A model generated the notes under the pieces. That model had not been told where the DNA came from. It saw only the letters and a program-made list of their open reading frames with translations, and did no database searches. 64,000 nucleotides of DNA from Styela clava (lineage: Eukaryota > Chordata > Ascidiacea > Stolidobranchia > Styelidae): assembly GCF_964204865.1 (NCBI RefSeq), contig NC_135250.1, positions 62,001 through 126,000 of the forward strand. Reading direction: 5' to 3'. Made by a program: the position numbers and the translations under genes. The stretch's first letter is position 1. Each line of letters begins with the position of its first letter. Below, in pieces: positions 21,441 through 35,200 of the stretch.

Positions 21441-24400
21441 GATTTCCTCCCACATAATATTTGCCGACTCAAGCGTGGTTCAATCTAATTGCGCTATCGT
21501 GACCAAATATTGACCACGTGACCCGCGTAATCAAAAATAAATAAAGGCGTATGATCAGAGTTTGTTACAAGGAATAAAAATAGTCCACTACGGGACATAA
21601 CCGTGTTTATCATTTTCTTCGTCTAAACTTGGTCTATGCTGCCCGTTTTATTGCAGAATATATGGGCTACATGAAACGCACGTATCTTAGCGGCGGTCTA
21701 CAGTCATTTTACTTGATACTACAGTGCAAAATCAAAATGACGTAACGTAAGATTATTTCTTGCGACAAAGATTGCGCCGGTATGTTGTCGTATATTGCTC
21801 GGATCAGGCTTGGCCATACATGGCATATTGAAAGAATGAGCCTTCTCACGCAGTGGTTGGATGCAGTATATGCGCTGACTTCTGTTTCATAAAGTAGATA
21901 GAAGTATGCCTTCGTGTCTCATCAATATCTCTCTGCAGTGCCCTGGGCAACACATGTGACGTTATGCGAGGACGATATTTCTAACTCATCGCGTATGTTG
22001 GGGTATCTATGGCCAAGGCTGGAAAATGAGGGCGACATACAGATGCAATAGTAGGGTGGAATCTGGGTATTCCCCGAAGGGAACTATCATCGTGATTTAA
22101 ACTCTAAACCCAGGAGAGAAGGATCAGTATTTTGCAGGATTGTTGTGAGGAGGGGCAAGTGCGCTAAACACGCGATCTGGTCAGCTGGCTGAAAAAAAAG
22201 TCTGAGTAAATTTTTCATTCCAAAGAACCAACTTTCCGAACAACAGGCTAGTTTTTTAACGCGGTCACGGTTTATTCCGCTCCTTTTAGTACCGTTTATT
22301 ACCGTGAGTACCGATCGTTGCCAACTTACTGCATGACAGACAGTTTTGTTTTGTCATTGTTACTTTTGATATGCTTCAGTGAGTTAGTGGGAACGGTTGC
22401 ACGCTTTGCAGTTATCTCAGGAAATGTGTCGTTGCGACATAGAGAAAAGTATATGTAACCCATTGAATATGGTAGGCGCTCAAAATATTAAAATATTCTT
22501 ATTGGCGTTCCATCGTAGTCTTCCGAAATCGCTTGCGTTGTCAATTTGTAACAAAAACCGCAAAAGAAACCGCATTCAGTATTTCACCACAATATTCTGA
22601 GAATGGATAAGCCTGAGACAATATGCCATCAACAGAGTGTAATTGCTGAATTATCACAGAACAAACAAAGTAGGCAGAATTACTGTTTGCTTTTCATATC
22701 TTTCGTTTCAATATCGTTCGATCTTTGTTTGCTGATGATTTACTGAAGGCCAGACCATACGAGCGGTTGCAGTGATCGCGGTCGTAGTTTCCAACAACCG
22801 AACCCTTGTGGGATGCATATTCAAATACTTTGCCATCCCTCAATTCGTTTGGATTATTCTAATGAAAAAATCATTAGGCGAGAAAATGTAATTCACGCCA
22901 AACTGAAACCGTAAACGACACAATTACCACATGTCACGCGAGCAAGCTTCGCCGAGATGTTTTGTTGGAAAATTGTTCGAGATAATTATGTTGCATTTCC
23001 ACTAACTTTCCAGATAAGTAGCTCTACTACTCTTTCACTAACCTAAACAGATCTTTTTTTCCCTGGTTCAGTAAAGGAATATTCGTCAATTAAACTTGTC
23101 GAGTTTTCCGAAATCGCAATGTTCGTTCGATTATAATATTCGATTCGCAATCTACATTGTGTAACTCTCTTTCACAGCCATCTTTCGAACCTTCCATACA
23201 TACGCCTCGTTCCATACAAAGACCTTGTTTACTCCGACGACTCGACCCAGTCCTGGGGATTTACGCGGGCCCTTATTGAGACGACTGTAGGTAAACAGGC
23301 GGTAGTTTTCTATAATTGTGTACGGATTATAATATAAAGAAGAACGCTGCTCGCAAGGTCACTCTGATTTTTGTCTCGTATGTCTGCTGCTACAAATAGT
23401 CGGCCAAGAGAGAACCAGTGCATGTTTGTTTGTTTAGTTTTGCTAGAGACTTATCAAGATATATTTGTATCTTAGTATTCTAAACAGATTTAGCGTAGAC
23501 GCAGCTTGTCCCAATTTTAGTGTGCTATTGAGTCTATTGTTAGTTAGTTTAATATATGTGTGCGGTTACATTTCGTCCATATCAAACGTCATTCGATATT
23601 TATTTGCGCCTTCTGCGCTGTCCGATTTCCTTATATCCCTTCCTTTGTTGCTCACCGTTTATTTCTGAGTAAATTTTGTTTTGAAATGTGCATTATTGAA
23701 TCATGTGTAAAATACCAGCATCGTACTCATATTTCGTCGGCTTTAACATCGTGCGTAGATTTTGATTAATGGCAGGAATTTTTCGGCCTAATATCGCTTA
23801 ACTTATAAAACCTAACATCGAAAATATCAAAAGTCTATAAATGGGATTGAAGTCATTAGCAATTCAACGAAAATAGGAATTGATGAGCAATAATGGGAAA
23901 TGTTTATTATGTTTGTTGCGTCACAGAATGGTTGAAATAGACAGAGAGATCAACTGTGACGCATTTTGATCGGACATTTCGACTTTTCATAACGTTTCCG
24001 GTCGGTCTTATTCTATTGTGTTTGTAGATCAAATCGGCGATAAGACTACAATTCGATACACTGTAAACAAATTACAGTGAAATATTCATTATTTCAGAAT
24101 TATTACAGATTCCAAACAGCTCAAATGCCAAAACTCTTTTATACTGTTAGATAAGCTTTAATGAGTGAGACGGATTAAGTATCGAGACAAATGCACTCGA
24201 ATCGACTTAACAGAGATCATATCAATTATCCCTTGGAATATACGGTATTTCGGATATGTATCGCAGAGAAAAGTACATGGTTACACCACTGGAATTGTCT
24301 ATCATCTCGAGCGACACTTGACACTCTCACAAACATGAATATCTAATCCGCGTATATTTGGTATTTTTTCTTTGTCATGGTGTTGAAATATCATTGACAC

Positions 24401-24936
24401 GTTCCCTCGTTCAATCCCGTGATGATTCACGAGGGGGGAGGACTCGGGAACAGACAGGTTCCGGTAACCAGGAATGAACTTTGCCAGGCGGGGTAGTTCA
24501 TCTTATTTGTGGCATGGCCGGAGGGGGAAAGCAAAAACCTTGCCTGTAGTTGATACGAAGTATAATTTTAGGTGAAAGAATTGTATAGTAAAGTATGTTA
24601 GGTACAAAATGTGGAGTTTGTGCATTGAATGTGATATATGGTATAATACCTACAAATAGTTGTTTGATACCAGTGAAGCTTGGATGATCGTTCATCGAGA
24701 TAATTTAGTATTAGTTTAGCAGAATTTAGTAAGTTTCTCTGAATGGATCACTGGTTTAGGTCTATCATTCGGTGATATATTGTCAGATAGCCTATTTACA
24801 GACAAGAATTAGTAAACTGCACTGTCCTTGATAGTACCAATATCTGCGGCGTTGTCACGCACTTCGGATTAGGGCATCGCGCAGGGTATTTTTAACTTTA
24901 AGTTAGCATTGCCACGCTTCACTCTTCTTCATTTAT

Positions 24937-24957
24937 ATGTATGTATGTATGTATGTT
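24937..24957. repeat. ATGT microsatellite
   Basis: About five tandem ATGT units, uninterrupted. Ordinary simple repeat. Confidence 0.85.
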
Positions 24958-25650
24958 TATTCGCCTCGTAAAAGCAATATAAAAGAGTAAGTAATTATAA
25001 ATACTGAAGACGGGATGTATGCACTTGTCGAACGCTGACTACAGCTTTAGTAAGATTGTATTCTGTCGGCGATGATTAGTTTCATTCGTCGTTTCGGGAG
25101 GGTTGAGTGCAGGTTCGGTAATGAAGCCCAACTTGCTTTTGTAGATGTGCGATGCCGTCAAGCATGCAAACATGTTAAGCCAGGTCTGCTCGTTCTCTAT
25201 GACAGTATAAAACTCGAATAATTTCTTAGAATATATATTGGCATACGAATATCATGATTTAAATCGGGACTTCATAGAATCGTTATTAGTGCGTGATTTA
25301 TTTGGCGAGGAAACATATTTCTTATCTGACTAGAGATATCGTACAAGCTGGCACGAGTTTACTCATCCAGGAAACCAATTAAACTGATGACTCACTTTTA
25401 AAACTTCGAATTTCTGAGAAAAATCGCAAAATCTCAGCTTGTTGAAACTATCCAAAAAGTATCTTCGGATGAAGTACGAATCAAGCCTGGCCCGTTCTAG
25501 AAAAATCGCCCCGACTGTCCAATCTAGGTGACGATCAACACAGTTGGGGAATTCCAATTTGCTTCGTATCGATCAGTAAAAATATTCGAGAGAGATGAAG
25601 AAAAAAGAAAATTCTCTCGTTTCAGTTCTGGGTCCTGATTGGTTGATTCC

Positions 25651-25660
25651 GGGGATTTCC
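25651..25660 (+). promoter_or_regulatory. NF-kB site GGGGATTTCC near the IkB promoter
   Basis: Exact kB consensus 635 bp upstream of the IkB ATG, the closest of the sites to that gene. IkB genes in other animals are induced by NF-kB through such promoter sites, forming a negative feedback loop. Here that role is inferred from position. Confidence 0.45.
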
Positions 25661-26294
25661 CAAAATATTTCGTGTCGACTGCCATTGCGATATTCCTGCC
25701 ATTTTAAAATCTGACCGTTGTTCTGTCGATTTTTTGTTAAATACCACACTTTGCTTTTGAACTGTTTCGTCTATATATCAATGTAAAATTTCCGATCTCT
25801 GCAGATTGATAGTTGGTTATTTTATCGATTTATTGTCTATATGTTGATAAAATTTTAGTTGCTTCCCGTCTGACTCTTTCACAGTTTCGCCATATTGACC
25901 TGAATTCAGGAATTATAAGACAGGCAGACAGTATGATTATGCGCTTACGAACGAGTATATGAAGTTATCAGGCTCTTTGTGATTACTGATATGACCAGAT
26001 AGAAATGGAATTTCTCGATTCCAGCAGGTGGCAGGCATTTTGGCCATTATCTTAAAACAGTATAATGAATTCAGGAATGAAGTCATGAAAGTACCACATT
26101 TCTGAAATTGAAAAAAATTATTATTATTTTTAAATGATTTCAGCTGTTCATGTAACTATATTCAGGCAACCAACCTATTTTGATATTTCTAGAAGTACGT
26201 ACAATATATCGCATTGAATTAAAGTTCAAATATCACAGTATCAAGTGCATTTGAAGCAAATAGTATAAGGAAAAAACTCTTGTGGACATAAAAA

Positions 26295-29200
26295 ATGTCG
26301 AATATAAATACATCGCATTATATGCCGTCACAATCGCATGATGATTTTCATGACGACCAAAAATGTGCGTCGATCACCGATGAAAACTTTGACTCAGGAC
26401 TTGGTTCGATTACTCTTTCAGAAATTGAGAATTTGAAGATTATCGACGAGAAACTCGGCGAAACGAACACAATGTGTCAAGGTCAACAACAAATCACAAC
26501 AGAAGAAAAGAAACAGACAAGTAGGTTTTATTTGCGTTGTTAGTGGTGTTATTGTATCAGGTAGAAGTGATAACCCTATATAATACCGTAACTGTTACCA
26601 ATAAAATTTATCTGGTTTAGTCGATATTAGATAATATGTGTTATGCAGCACTGTCTATCTCTATGTTCAATGGGTCTTGTTACATGCATTAGTCATGCTG
26701 TAATGCAAGTGTGATTTCTATTATTCTTGTGTAACGCAAGATAATCCTTCTTTACATCGGATGTATTATGTTGCGGATGTATTATGTTGCGGTTGTACTA
26801 GTACTTTGGAAAGTACCTGCTTTGTATGTTGTTTTGTGGTGTTGGCATATTTTGTGTTAGATCGTAACGTTAAACGCGTTTGTTTCCAGAATGGTCTTGT
26901 GAATGTGAGGATTGCGAATCCTTGCATTTAATATTGAGATTAGGATTGATTGGATTGGGAGTCAATCTGGTTTCGTGATTGTTTAAATCATGGTTTCGGC
27001 ATGATTATTTTATTTGCCTCAGTAATTGATATTTTCCAAAATGTCTTGTGGTTTAGTTTGGGCCTTATTCATGCACTCTCACATCTCTCATATTTGTTTT
27101 CAAAGAGGAACAGACGATCCAAATTTTATTACATGAACTAAAATAATATTTGTTTCATCGAAGCCATAATTTATGTTTGGAATTTAAAAATTATCAGTAG
27201 AAAGTCCAGACTCGCATGTTCTTTATTGTTTGTTTTGTTCTCAATATTATTTCATCCAGCTTTCTAACTAATGTCATGACTTATTACTTAACCAATTAGA
27301 ACACGTCATTTGACCTAAATGACTTCATTGTACCATGGAAAATTATTTTGTAAATTTTTTGGAACTTTTTAAAAAAGAAAACACTGAAAAATTTTCATCA
27401 AGTTAGCATCAGTTCATGACAGCCTATTAATTTCCCATCTCTGCGATGAATAGCGATGGAAATATTATGGAGGAAAATTTGTTTCTAATGTGTGATTTAG
27501 AATGGCCCAAGCTTGGTAATTGATGGTTTTGTAATTAGCAGTTGACGGGTTTTCCATCTCATTGGTCAATCTGCTGCATTGCCTCCTGTCAACCTGAAGA
27601 TAGAATTTCCCAGAGCAATTTGGAAAAACCGTTTCAAATGAATGCAAAATATGTCAGTTGTTAGTTGGCTTATTATAGTCAGTGTAGACTTCCAATATGA
27701 GAATTATTAAAATTAAAATTGACAAAGTTGAATCTTCAGGTATGATGAATAAATTTGTTATGGCGTTTTAATATGGTTTAATTTGAAGGTTATGCTGAGT
27801 AGGAAATATTTGCAAGTTTGAATCTGGTATGGATTGATTCTGTGATAATTGCTAGGCTACTTACCATCATCCTGCCACATAAATGTATGCATTTGTAACA
27901 AGACGAACATGCAATCGGCCAATATTTTTTAATTACAGCTGAAGAATTTGAACCGGAACGACTAGAGTCCATAGGGTACAGAAGCATGCAGCCGGAAGAT
28001 GAGTTGTACGCTCGATACATTCCTGATGGCGGACTATCGTAAGTTGATGCTTCATTGAAGTTGTTTATTCAATGCATGCTTTAGTATTTAGTGGGATGGT
28101 TAGGATTGGTCATAAAATTTCTGTTATTTTCAAAGTTAAAAATGTTCACGAAGCAGAATTCAATTCCCTGTTAACTAAATTATAATTTCTCCCTATTACA
28201 TATTTCTGAATCACTGTTTTACACCAAGACACTATCATTGATCAATATGACACAGCACATGATTGGAAAATGAATTTCACATGAATCCACAGTCAAAAGC
28301 ATGAATGTCAGGAAATACAAACGGGGGCTCGACTGTGAATAAGTCAAAACAGTCTCTGTAAATCAAATTCTATCGACCAGTAGTTCTGGAAAAATATTTT
28401 TATCAATCTGGAACCCACAAACCTGAAAATTTTTTCAATTTCTTGAATCTTCATGAAACATTTTTTAGGTAGGCTGGGAATTTTTTTGATGAATCAAATT
28501 TCTTTGAACTCATTTAATGGGGAAGAGTATTTATTTTCCTTTCAATACAAACCTTCATTCATTTGAAAATAATTGTTCTGGAATAATATCAAGTTATGTT
28601 ACAATGGGGGTTTGCCAGATGAATCATTGTTACATAATGATGTATTTTCAGGTATTAGTTTCACAATTTAAATTTATATAAATTGTTTTGTCCTAATATG
28701 TTGGACTAAATTTGATGAATCATACTGTTTTGAGAATATTTTATTGTAAATATGGCAATTTTTTGGTTATTGTACAGAAATTAGATTAATAATATTTAAT
28801 TTAATGTAAATATGGTAACAAATGGTTTTACCTTATACCAATGGACTTTCCTGCAGGGGAGACTTTTCCGACCTTAGTATCTGTTCCAATGTGTAAATGT
28901 GATCAAAACTAAATTTATTTGTGGATTTTACAATGAAGGCATACTTTCTCCACGGGTGCCAAATATAATTTGAATTAGAATCTCCAGGGAAAGGTTTAAA
29001 TTTAGACTGATTCGACAGATATAGCAGTGAATCATCGGCAACCAGTAAACAAGATCAATATTATCTTCACAATGTAGTCATTACAATATATATAAACAGA
29101 ACTCTTCTCTTTCTGATGTGAACTGATAATGTGTTATTTATTCAAATGTAAATTAGATAAGTTTTTAAAATATCATCATCTCACACGATGCACCGTGAAT

Positions 29201-32200
29201 AGGAGAATAACCAAATATATTCCAATTGATAATATCTGAAAGTCTGATACTTCCCGAGTACTGTACTTTCGTTTCCATTGGCCAAATGCTTCCTATATTT
29301 TAGCTGATCAAAATTCACCTTGTTGATGGGATTTTGGAATTTTAAATTAAAAAAAAATTTCATATTATCGTTCCTCCTTTGATTTATTGGGCGTAAATAT
29401 CCTAATAAATCAATAATAAAGTGTTCAGATTCAGAAGCCCTGAGGGTTGTAAGTTTTCTCAACTTTATCTTAAGCTCATCAACCAACTCTAACCAGCCTG
29501 AACATGAATGTCAAACCACAGATATAAACATGTGCATACATTAGACTGGTACTGGCTGTGTGGTTCCAGTGGTTTTTCAGCCAGCGGAAATGGCTTGTCA
29601 AATTCATGGAAATGCTGTGAGGTGTTTTGCATACATCTGCTTCTGAGAAGGCTCTGGTCAAGCAGGCTGAAGGGATAGTATCTCTAGAATACGTATTTAT
29701 TAGAAATCATGTAATCAGCTCCAGATATTAAACGATCAATTTCATAAATGTTGGTACTACCACAGCGCCTATTTCCAGTTCTCCAGATAATCCCACATGA
29801 TTCATGGAATTGGAAAATTTTCGCTCACCCCTTTCCAAGTATGTGGTCAGGGAAAATCCATCCCTATCTATCATGTCGCTTTGAGATCACACTTTTTGGA
29901 CTATTTCTTACTTTCTCCATTCTCTTGCTGTTGCTTTGTGATCAAACACACAATGATAGTTTTATTTACATTGTGATTTCATAAACCCTTGTTCTTTGTC
30001 CTGCTATCAAGGAGATGATTTCATTTGATTATGTGTCATTCATGTGTGGGTAACACATGAAGAGCAACCGCAGTTAGTCTGTCCCATCTATGATAAAATG
30101 ATAATATCCCAGGCAATTGCACAATTGCAAGCATTGCAGCAAGTATTCTCATCCATGTTCAGCCCAAGTGTATCCCAGTGATAATTTCCCCAATATTATG
30201 TTTTTTTCATGCTTGGGCTGTATCTATGGTGAGGAATATCACTTGATGAGTCATCTCATGTCAGTTTGTTTATGCAATTAAAATGAAAATTCACACTTTT
30301 AAAAAACCATGATCGTTTATTAAATTTTTCAAAGTATTTTGTCCAACAAAACTTGTAAAATTATCTTTTTCAATTTCAACTACGGCTATGCGTTCTAGAT
30401 TTTTATAGAAAACGAAATAATTTTGTTATCTTAATTCTCAAAAAAAAAAAATCTAGGGTTTTTTCAAGCGAATTCTAGTTAGCAGACGATTGATCTCAGT
30501 CCAACTGCTTTATTGCATGCATTTTTCATTCATGATATTAATTTGATTTCGGCTGATTTCCTGATTTATTTTTGTTCTCCAAATATAATTAACATTGCTT
30601 AGATCAGGGGTGTGCAACCTTTTTCACCGGCGGGCCAAATTCAAGTAACTTTATTTAATATAGACTTTCTCGTGATTACCGGTACAAAAATTGTTTATTT
30701 TTGCTAGTTATATTACGGCAATATTAGGGTTTCTTACAGAAATAGTGAGTTGAACGCAAACTTGTGTCACTGATATCAGTGCTCTCATCCAATGCCAGAC
30801 TGAAATCTTCACACGATTTCAATCTCTCTTTCAAAGTTTCTTTGATATTATCTGAAAGATCATTTGTTCGGCCTGAAACAGTAAAGCGGGAAAGGCTGAT
30901 TTGCTCCACCAAATGTTTTTGCTCTGGGCATGCATATTCTGTAAATTTTGTCAAACAGTTTTTAATAAATTCTCCGTCACTGAAAGGCTTTCCCTTTTCC
31001 GCCATACATTCACAAAGTTTAAAACTCAACTTTGTCACCAGTTCTGAGTCCTTCTTGTAAGTGGTAAAAAACTTTGTTGTTTTTCAATGGATTTTTTTAA
31101 ATGTTTCGTTTTGTCTACTCGTGCCTGACCAAGAATTTTATCAAACTGGGAGGAGTGCTCAGTTATGTAATGACGTTTAACATTATACTCTTTGATAACT
31201 GCATTAGTACTTTGACAAACGAGGCAGACAGCACTTTGGTTGTGTGGGACAACAAAATATTTTGTACACCTTTCACTGTTGAATACCCTTCCTTCTTCAT
31301 CAATTTTTTGCTTCTTAGCTGCCGACATATTACTAGCTCTGAAATTATCAAAAAAATATTACCCTCACGAAACTAGCAAAATAGGCTACAGAACTGCTTC
31401 AAACTCTTGAAACCTAGTGACTGGAAAGTGTCTAGCAATCACTATGAGGGATTATTACATCACAATGTATTGTTGTAAACGAGCAAATCAAGTGAAAAAG
31501 CAATAGCGGCTAACAACAATTCCTGTCTAGTGAGATAACACATTTTATCTATAAACGTAATCTGCTAGACAGAGCTTATAACTGACTGAGTCTAAACCAC
31601 AAATCCAAAGAATGCTTACGTCACGTACTGTCATGATCAAATTACTGTTTCGATCTGAGCTACCAAAAAGAGGTCTTAATCGTCAGGTCTAATTAAACTG
31701 TCGGATTGGGATTTTATGCTTGATATGTAAAAATCAGAGTGTTGACAAGGGCCACACTAAATGGCTTGGCGGGCCGGGTTGTGGCTCGCGGGCCGCCTGT
31801 TGCACACCCCTGACTTAGATACTCAGTAAATATTGATTAATATTCATGGTTGTTTGTGAGTGTCAAATTAAGATGTCTTTCGTTTTAGTTTGTGTATGAT
31901 TACATCTTTGAGAAAACCTGAATACTACAAACTTATGAGTTTAATAAATTTGGCTTCAACTCATGCAGACTGTTCTGTTGGCTATGCAAAGTTATGGCAT
32001 GATCTGATTTAATATTGAAATATTTCAATCAAGAATATTGAATATTTTGATTCTAGGCAACTCCTGGTGTACGAATTGGAAACAAATTTGAGATTATAAT
32101 AAAAATCAAATCAGGGATGTGTAAATATTTAATCATAAATTGAGAGCAAAAATAGAATTTGTTAAAAATTAACTCTTGTGGCCTCGGAAGGATTTCTTGG

Positions 32201-35200
32201 TATTAAATTGTCTGAAAGAGGGGAATTCCAGTCTTGATATCAAAGTGCTTGAGTGCAGTATTACAGTTGAAATTTATCGTTGCTTTCAAATTCCAGGCGT
32301 CTTGTAATGACGGGGATTTTGCTCAGAACAATTACCAAGAACCCAATTAATAATTAGTTTTGAAATCTTTTTCTGGTTTTTGTTATTTGCCATTAGGTTT
32401 CCCAATTCCCATATTTACTCTCATTTTGTCCATTGTCCATTTCTTGCAGAAATTCCTTAGGATTCCCCACAGTGTCTACGTGACTCGGGTCAGCCATTTG
32501 TCCATATTTATCATATTGCCTATTTGGGACTCCCCTTCCAGTTTGGAACGTTACTTGGTTTGATCTTTTTTGTGCAATGTGTACTTTCACTTTATCCATT
32601 TGTTGCACAAATTCCTTAGGATTCCCTTCGGTGTGAAACGTGACTTGGGTTGTGTCCAATGTGCACTTTCATTTTATCATTGTCCGTATTCAGTCCGTTG
32701 GGACCTTGATTGAGCAATTTCACTTTTTAGAGCTGTTTAGTGGAAATGCCATCGGAATCCTATTGAAATGGAATCCTAATATTGGGATAATTGATTTATT
32801 CGACAATATTCATATTACCTGGAACAATGACCACTGGAACACACTTTCCGATTACTTCTAAACAGAAAATATGGTTTCACTGAAGCATACTTCAGGTCAC
32901 ATATAGGTCAATCTATTTTTAAAGTACTTTCGTTTTTACAAATGCCCATCCAATGTCCAAAGTCTATAGGAATTCACCCTTTGGCATGAAATTGGGTCAG
33001 TCAGGTAAAGTGTGTATTTATGTTTCATATTAGACACACTTTCAGCATGGAGTGTTCTAATAATTTATTTCAAATAAAATAATGGCAGTTTCAACCCATA
33101 AATGTCGGTCCAAAATTATGCTGGTGTTGATGGGGCTTTAGTCACCAGCTTAGCGCTTCAATAATTTCCTTTACAATTCACTCAATGGGCATCGGCGACC
33201 ATTCTTCTATTCTTATCATTATTTGCAGTGAAAGTTCATGGTTCAATTCACTTCCTGCCATTCTACCAATCACTATTGTCAACAACCAAACAATAAATTG
33301 CATGAATGAATATCTTGTTTTTCAATCAAGTATTGAAGTATAGAAAGATATTCACACAACAAAGCTCACACCCTCAATCCTGATTGTTGTTTATTTTTGT
33401 TGGAATTTTGATGTGATTGTTGCTGCTCTGCCAGGTCACTCTTTTATGCTCGGATAAAAATAAAAAGTCACCAAGAGGTCGTATCACCCTTTCCAAAGGT
33501 CATGTCTTCTTCAACCAATTCAATCCTTTTTTAGGGCACTGCACACAGCGATCCTCGAGAAGAATATAAAAGAAATCGTCAATTTAATCCAAGAATGTCC
33601 TGATCCCAAATGCTTGAATTATTTCACAACGGAAGTTCATGTGAGTAGTTTCATTGGGTAAAAATTTTTCATTCACTCATAACTAGCGAAAGCTTATACT
33701 TCAAACGTAAGGATTTCAATCACTGGGACAGCTATCACCTACTATTTGGTGCATAAGAGAAGCAGTAACAAAATAATTATCGACTAATTTGTGCATTTTG
33801 TGGGTTGAGATTTACTTGCAGCCACTGACAAATGAACTCTCATTCAGACCTCCCTTCATCTAGCAGTCTACGCAAACCTACCTGAAGTTGTCAGATTCCT
33901 CATTGTTTATGGAGCAGATTTCAACTCAAAAGATAAAAGAGGTCAGTTGAGAGAAAAGCTGTGAACCTTTCTTCCTATTATTGCTTCACATCGGATGTGG
34001 GGGTTATTAAGCCAAAATAATTTATTGCGTGAAGTGATTGGTAGAGGATTAGTCTTACTCATCAGGGGTTGCATGAACCACCTTGAGACTGTGAGATTCC
34101 CGGAAATTTTCTCACATATAACAATCAAACTAGGGTTTCGACATGCAAGTGTCTTTAGAATGTAATCGAAACAAAATCATCCAGCAAACTTATAACAGGG
34201 CAATTATTTATTATTTCTTGATGTCAGCTTTCTTCACAAACATGCGGTAATTTTATCCCAACTGAAAATAACTCTCATAATATCCATCTTACTCCAGGGA
34301 ACACACCTCTCCATACAGCATGCGAGCATGGTCGGTTATCCTGTGTTAGAATGATTCTCTCCCCTCTCGATGGAACGGAATCCATCGGACTTCAGGAATC
34401 CAACTTGCCTCAGAATATCAATGACAAGAATTATGAAGGTAAATTATGTTGTTAAATTGTAAAGCTGATAGAGTATTGGTTTTCCCAAATTTTTTCGACA
34501 CATTCCTCTCTTTCTTTGGGTACTTTTCGACTCCTCATTCTCCCCTTCACTACTCATATAAACTATGTTTCAGTTATTGGTTCGCTCAACCACCACTCTG
34601 GCTTTTTTGTACAGTTCGAATAGTTTCTAAATATGTATCACATGAATACTAAATAACTAAACAATTTTAGTAAAAGTACATCGAAAACAACAAAATTCTT
34701 TCATGGTCAGGAAACAATGTTTTAGGAGATTTGAGGGATATTGATATGACGCTTATGTCTAACAAGTACAGTTAAATATTGAATAACCATCATCAATTAA
34801 AATGAACTGAGGAAAATGGGGCTGTTCAACTATATTTATATGGTAATTCAAATAATTCCCTGAGTAGAGGCCAACTATGTGCAACGTCTGCAACTCGCCT
34901 TGCAATTATTAATTTGATCTCTAATAATATAAATGGAAATACAATATGAAATAGCATATTTTGAGAATAGATATCAAATCTGGTGAAATGGCTTAGATAT
35001 CAGCAGTGTCTGCTTGGCTTCAGCCCAACTATCTGGTTAAAATAGCCATATTATGACCAAATAATTTATCTGAATTTATAATGAGAGTGTCATCAATGAT
35101 AATTCTAGAAACCTTTATTAGGTCATGAATCGCAGATGGGAAAATCATTATTTCTTCACAAATAGCGTGATATTTCAGCAATCGTATTGATCAGGAAATC

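Larger units (their letters stand above)
21298..26294. other. Upstream region of the IkB gene, no gene seen
   Basis: Five kilobases without a supportable frame. Contents noted are kB-type sites at 21430-21440 and 25651-25660 and a short ATGT microsatellite at about 24937-24957. The promoter and any 5' untranslated exon of the IkB gene must lie here. Confidence 0.5.
28039..33534. other. IkB intron 2
   Basis: 5.5-kb intron with donor TC|GTAAGT and acceptor TTTTTTAG. It contains the hAT-family element at 30605-31812 and the duplicated segment at 32400-32690. The rest is AT-rich with no supportable gene. Confidence 0.6.

Noticed and set aside
22070-22080. GGGTATTCCCC as another kB site
   Set aside because: The fourth base is T on one strand and the seventh is A on the other, so it does not match GGGRNNYYCC.
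29181-29486. 101-codon minus-strand frame in IkB intron 2
   Set aside because: AT-rich, no domain, no splice context; treated as chance.
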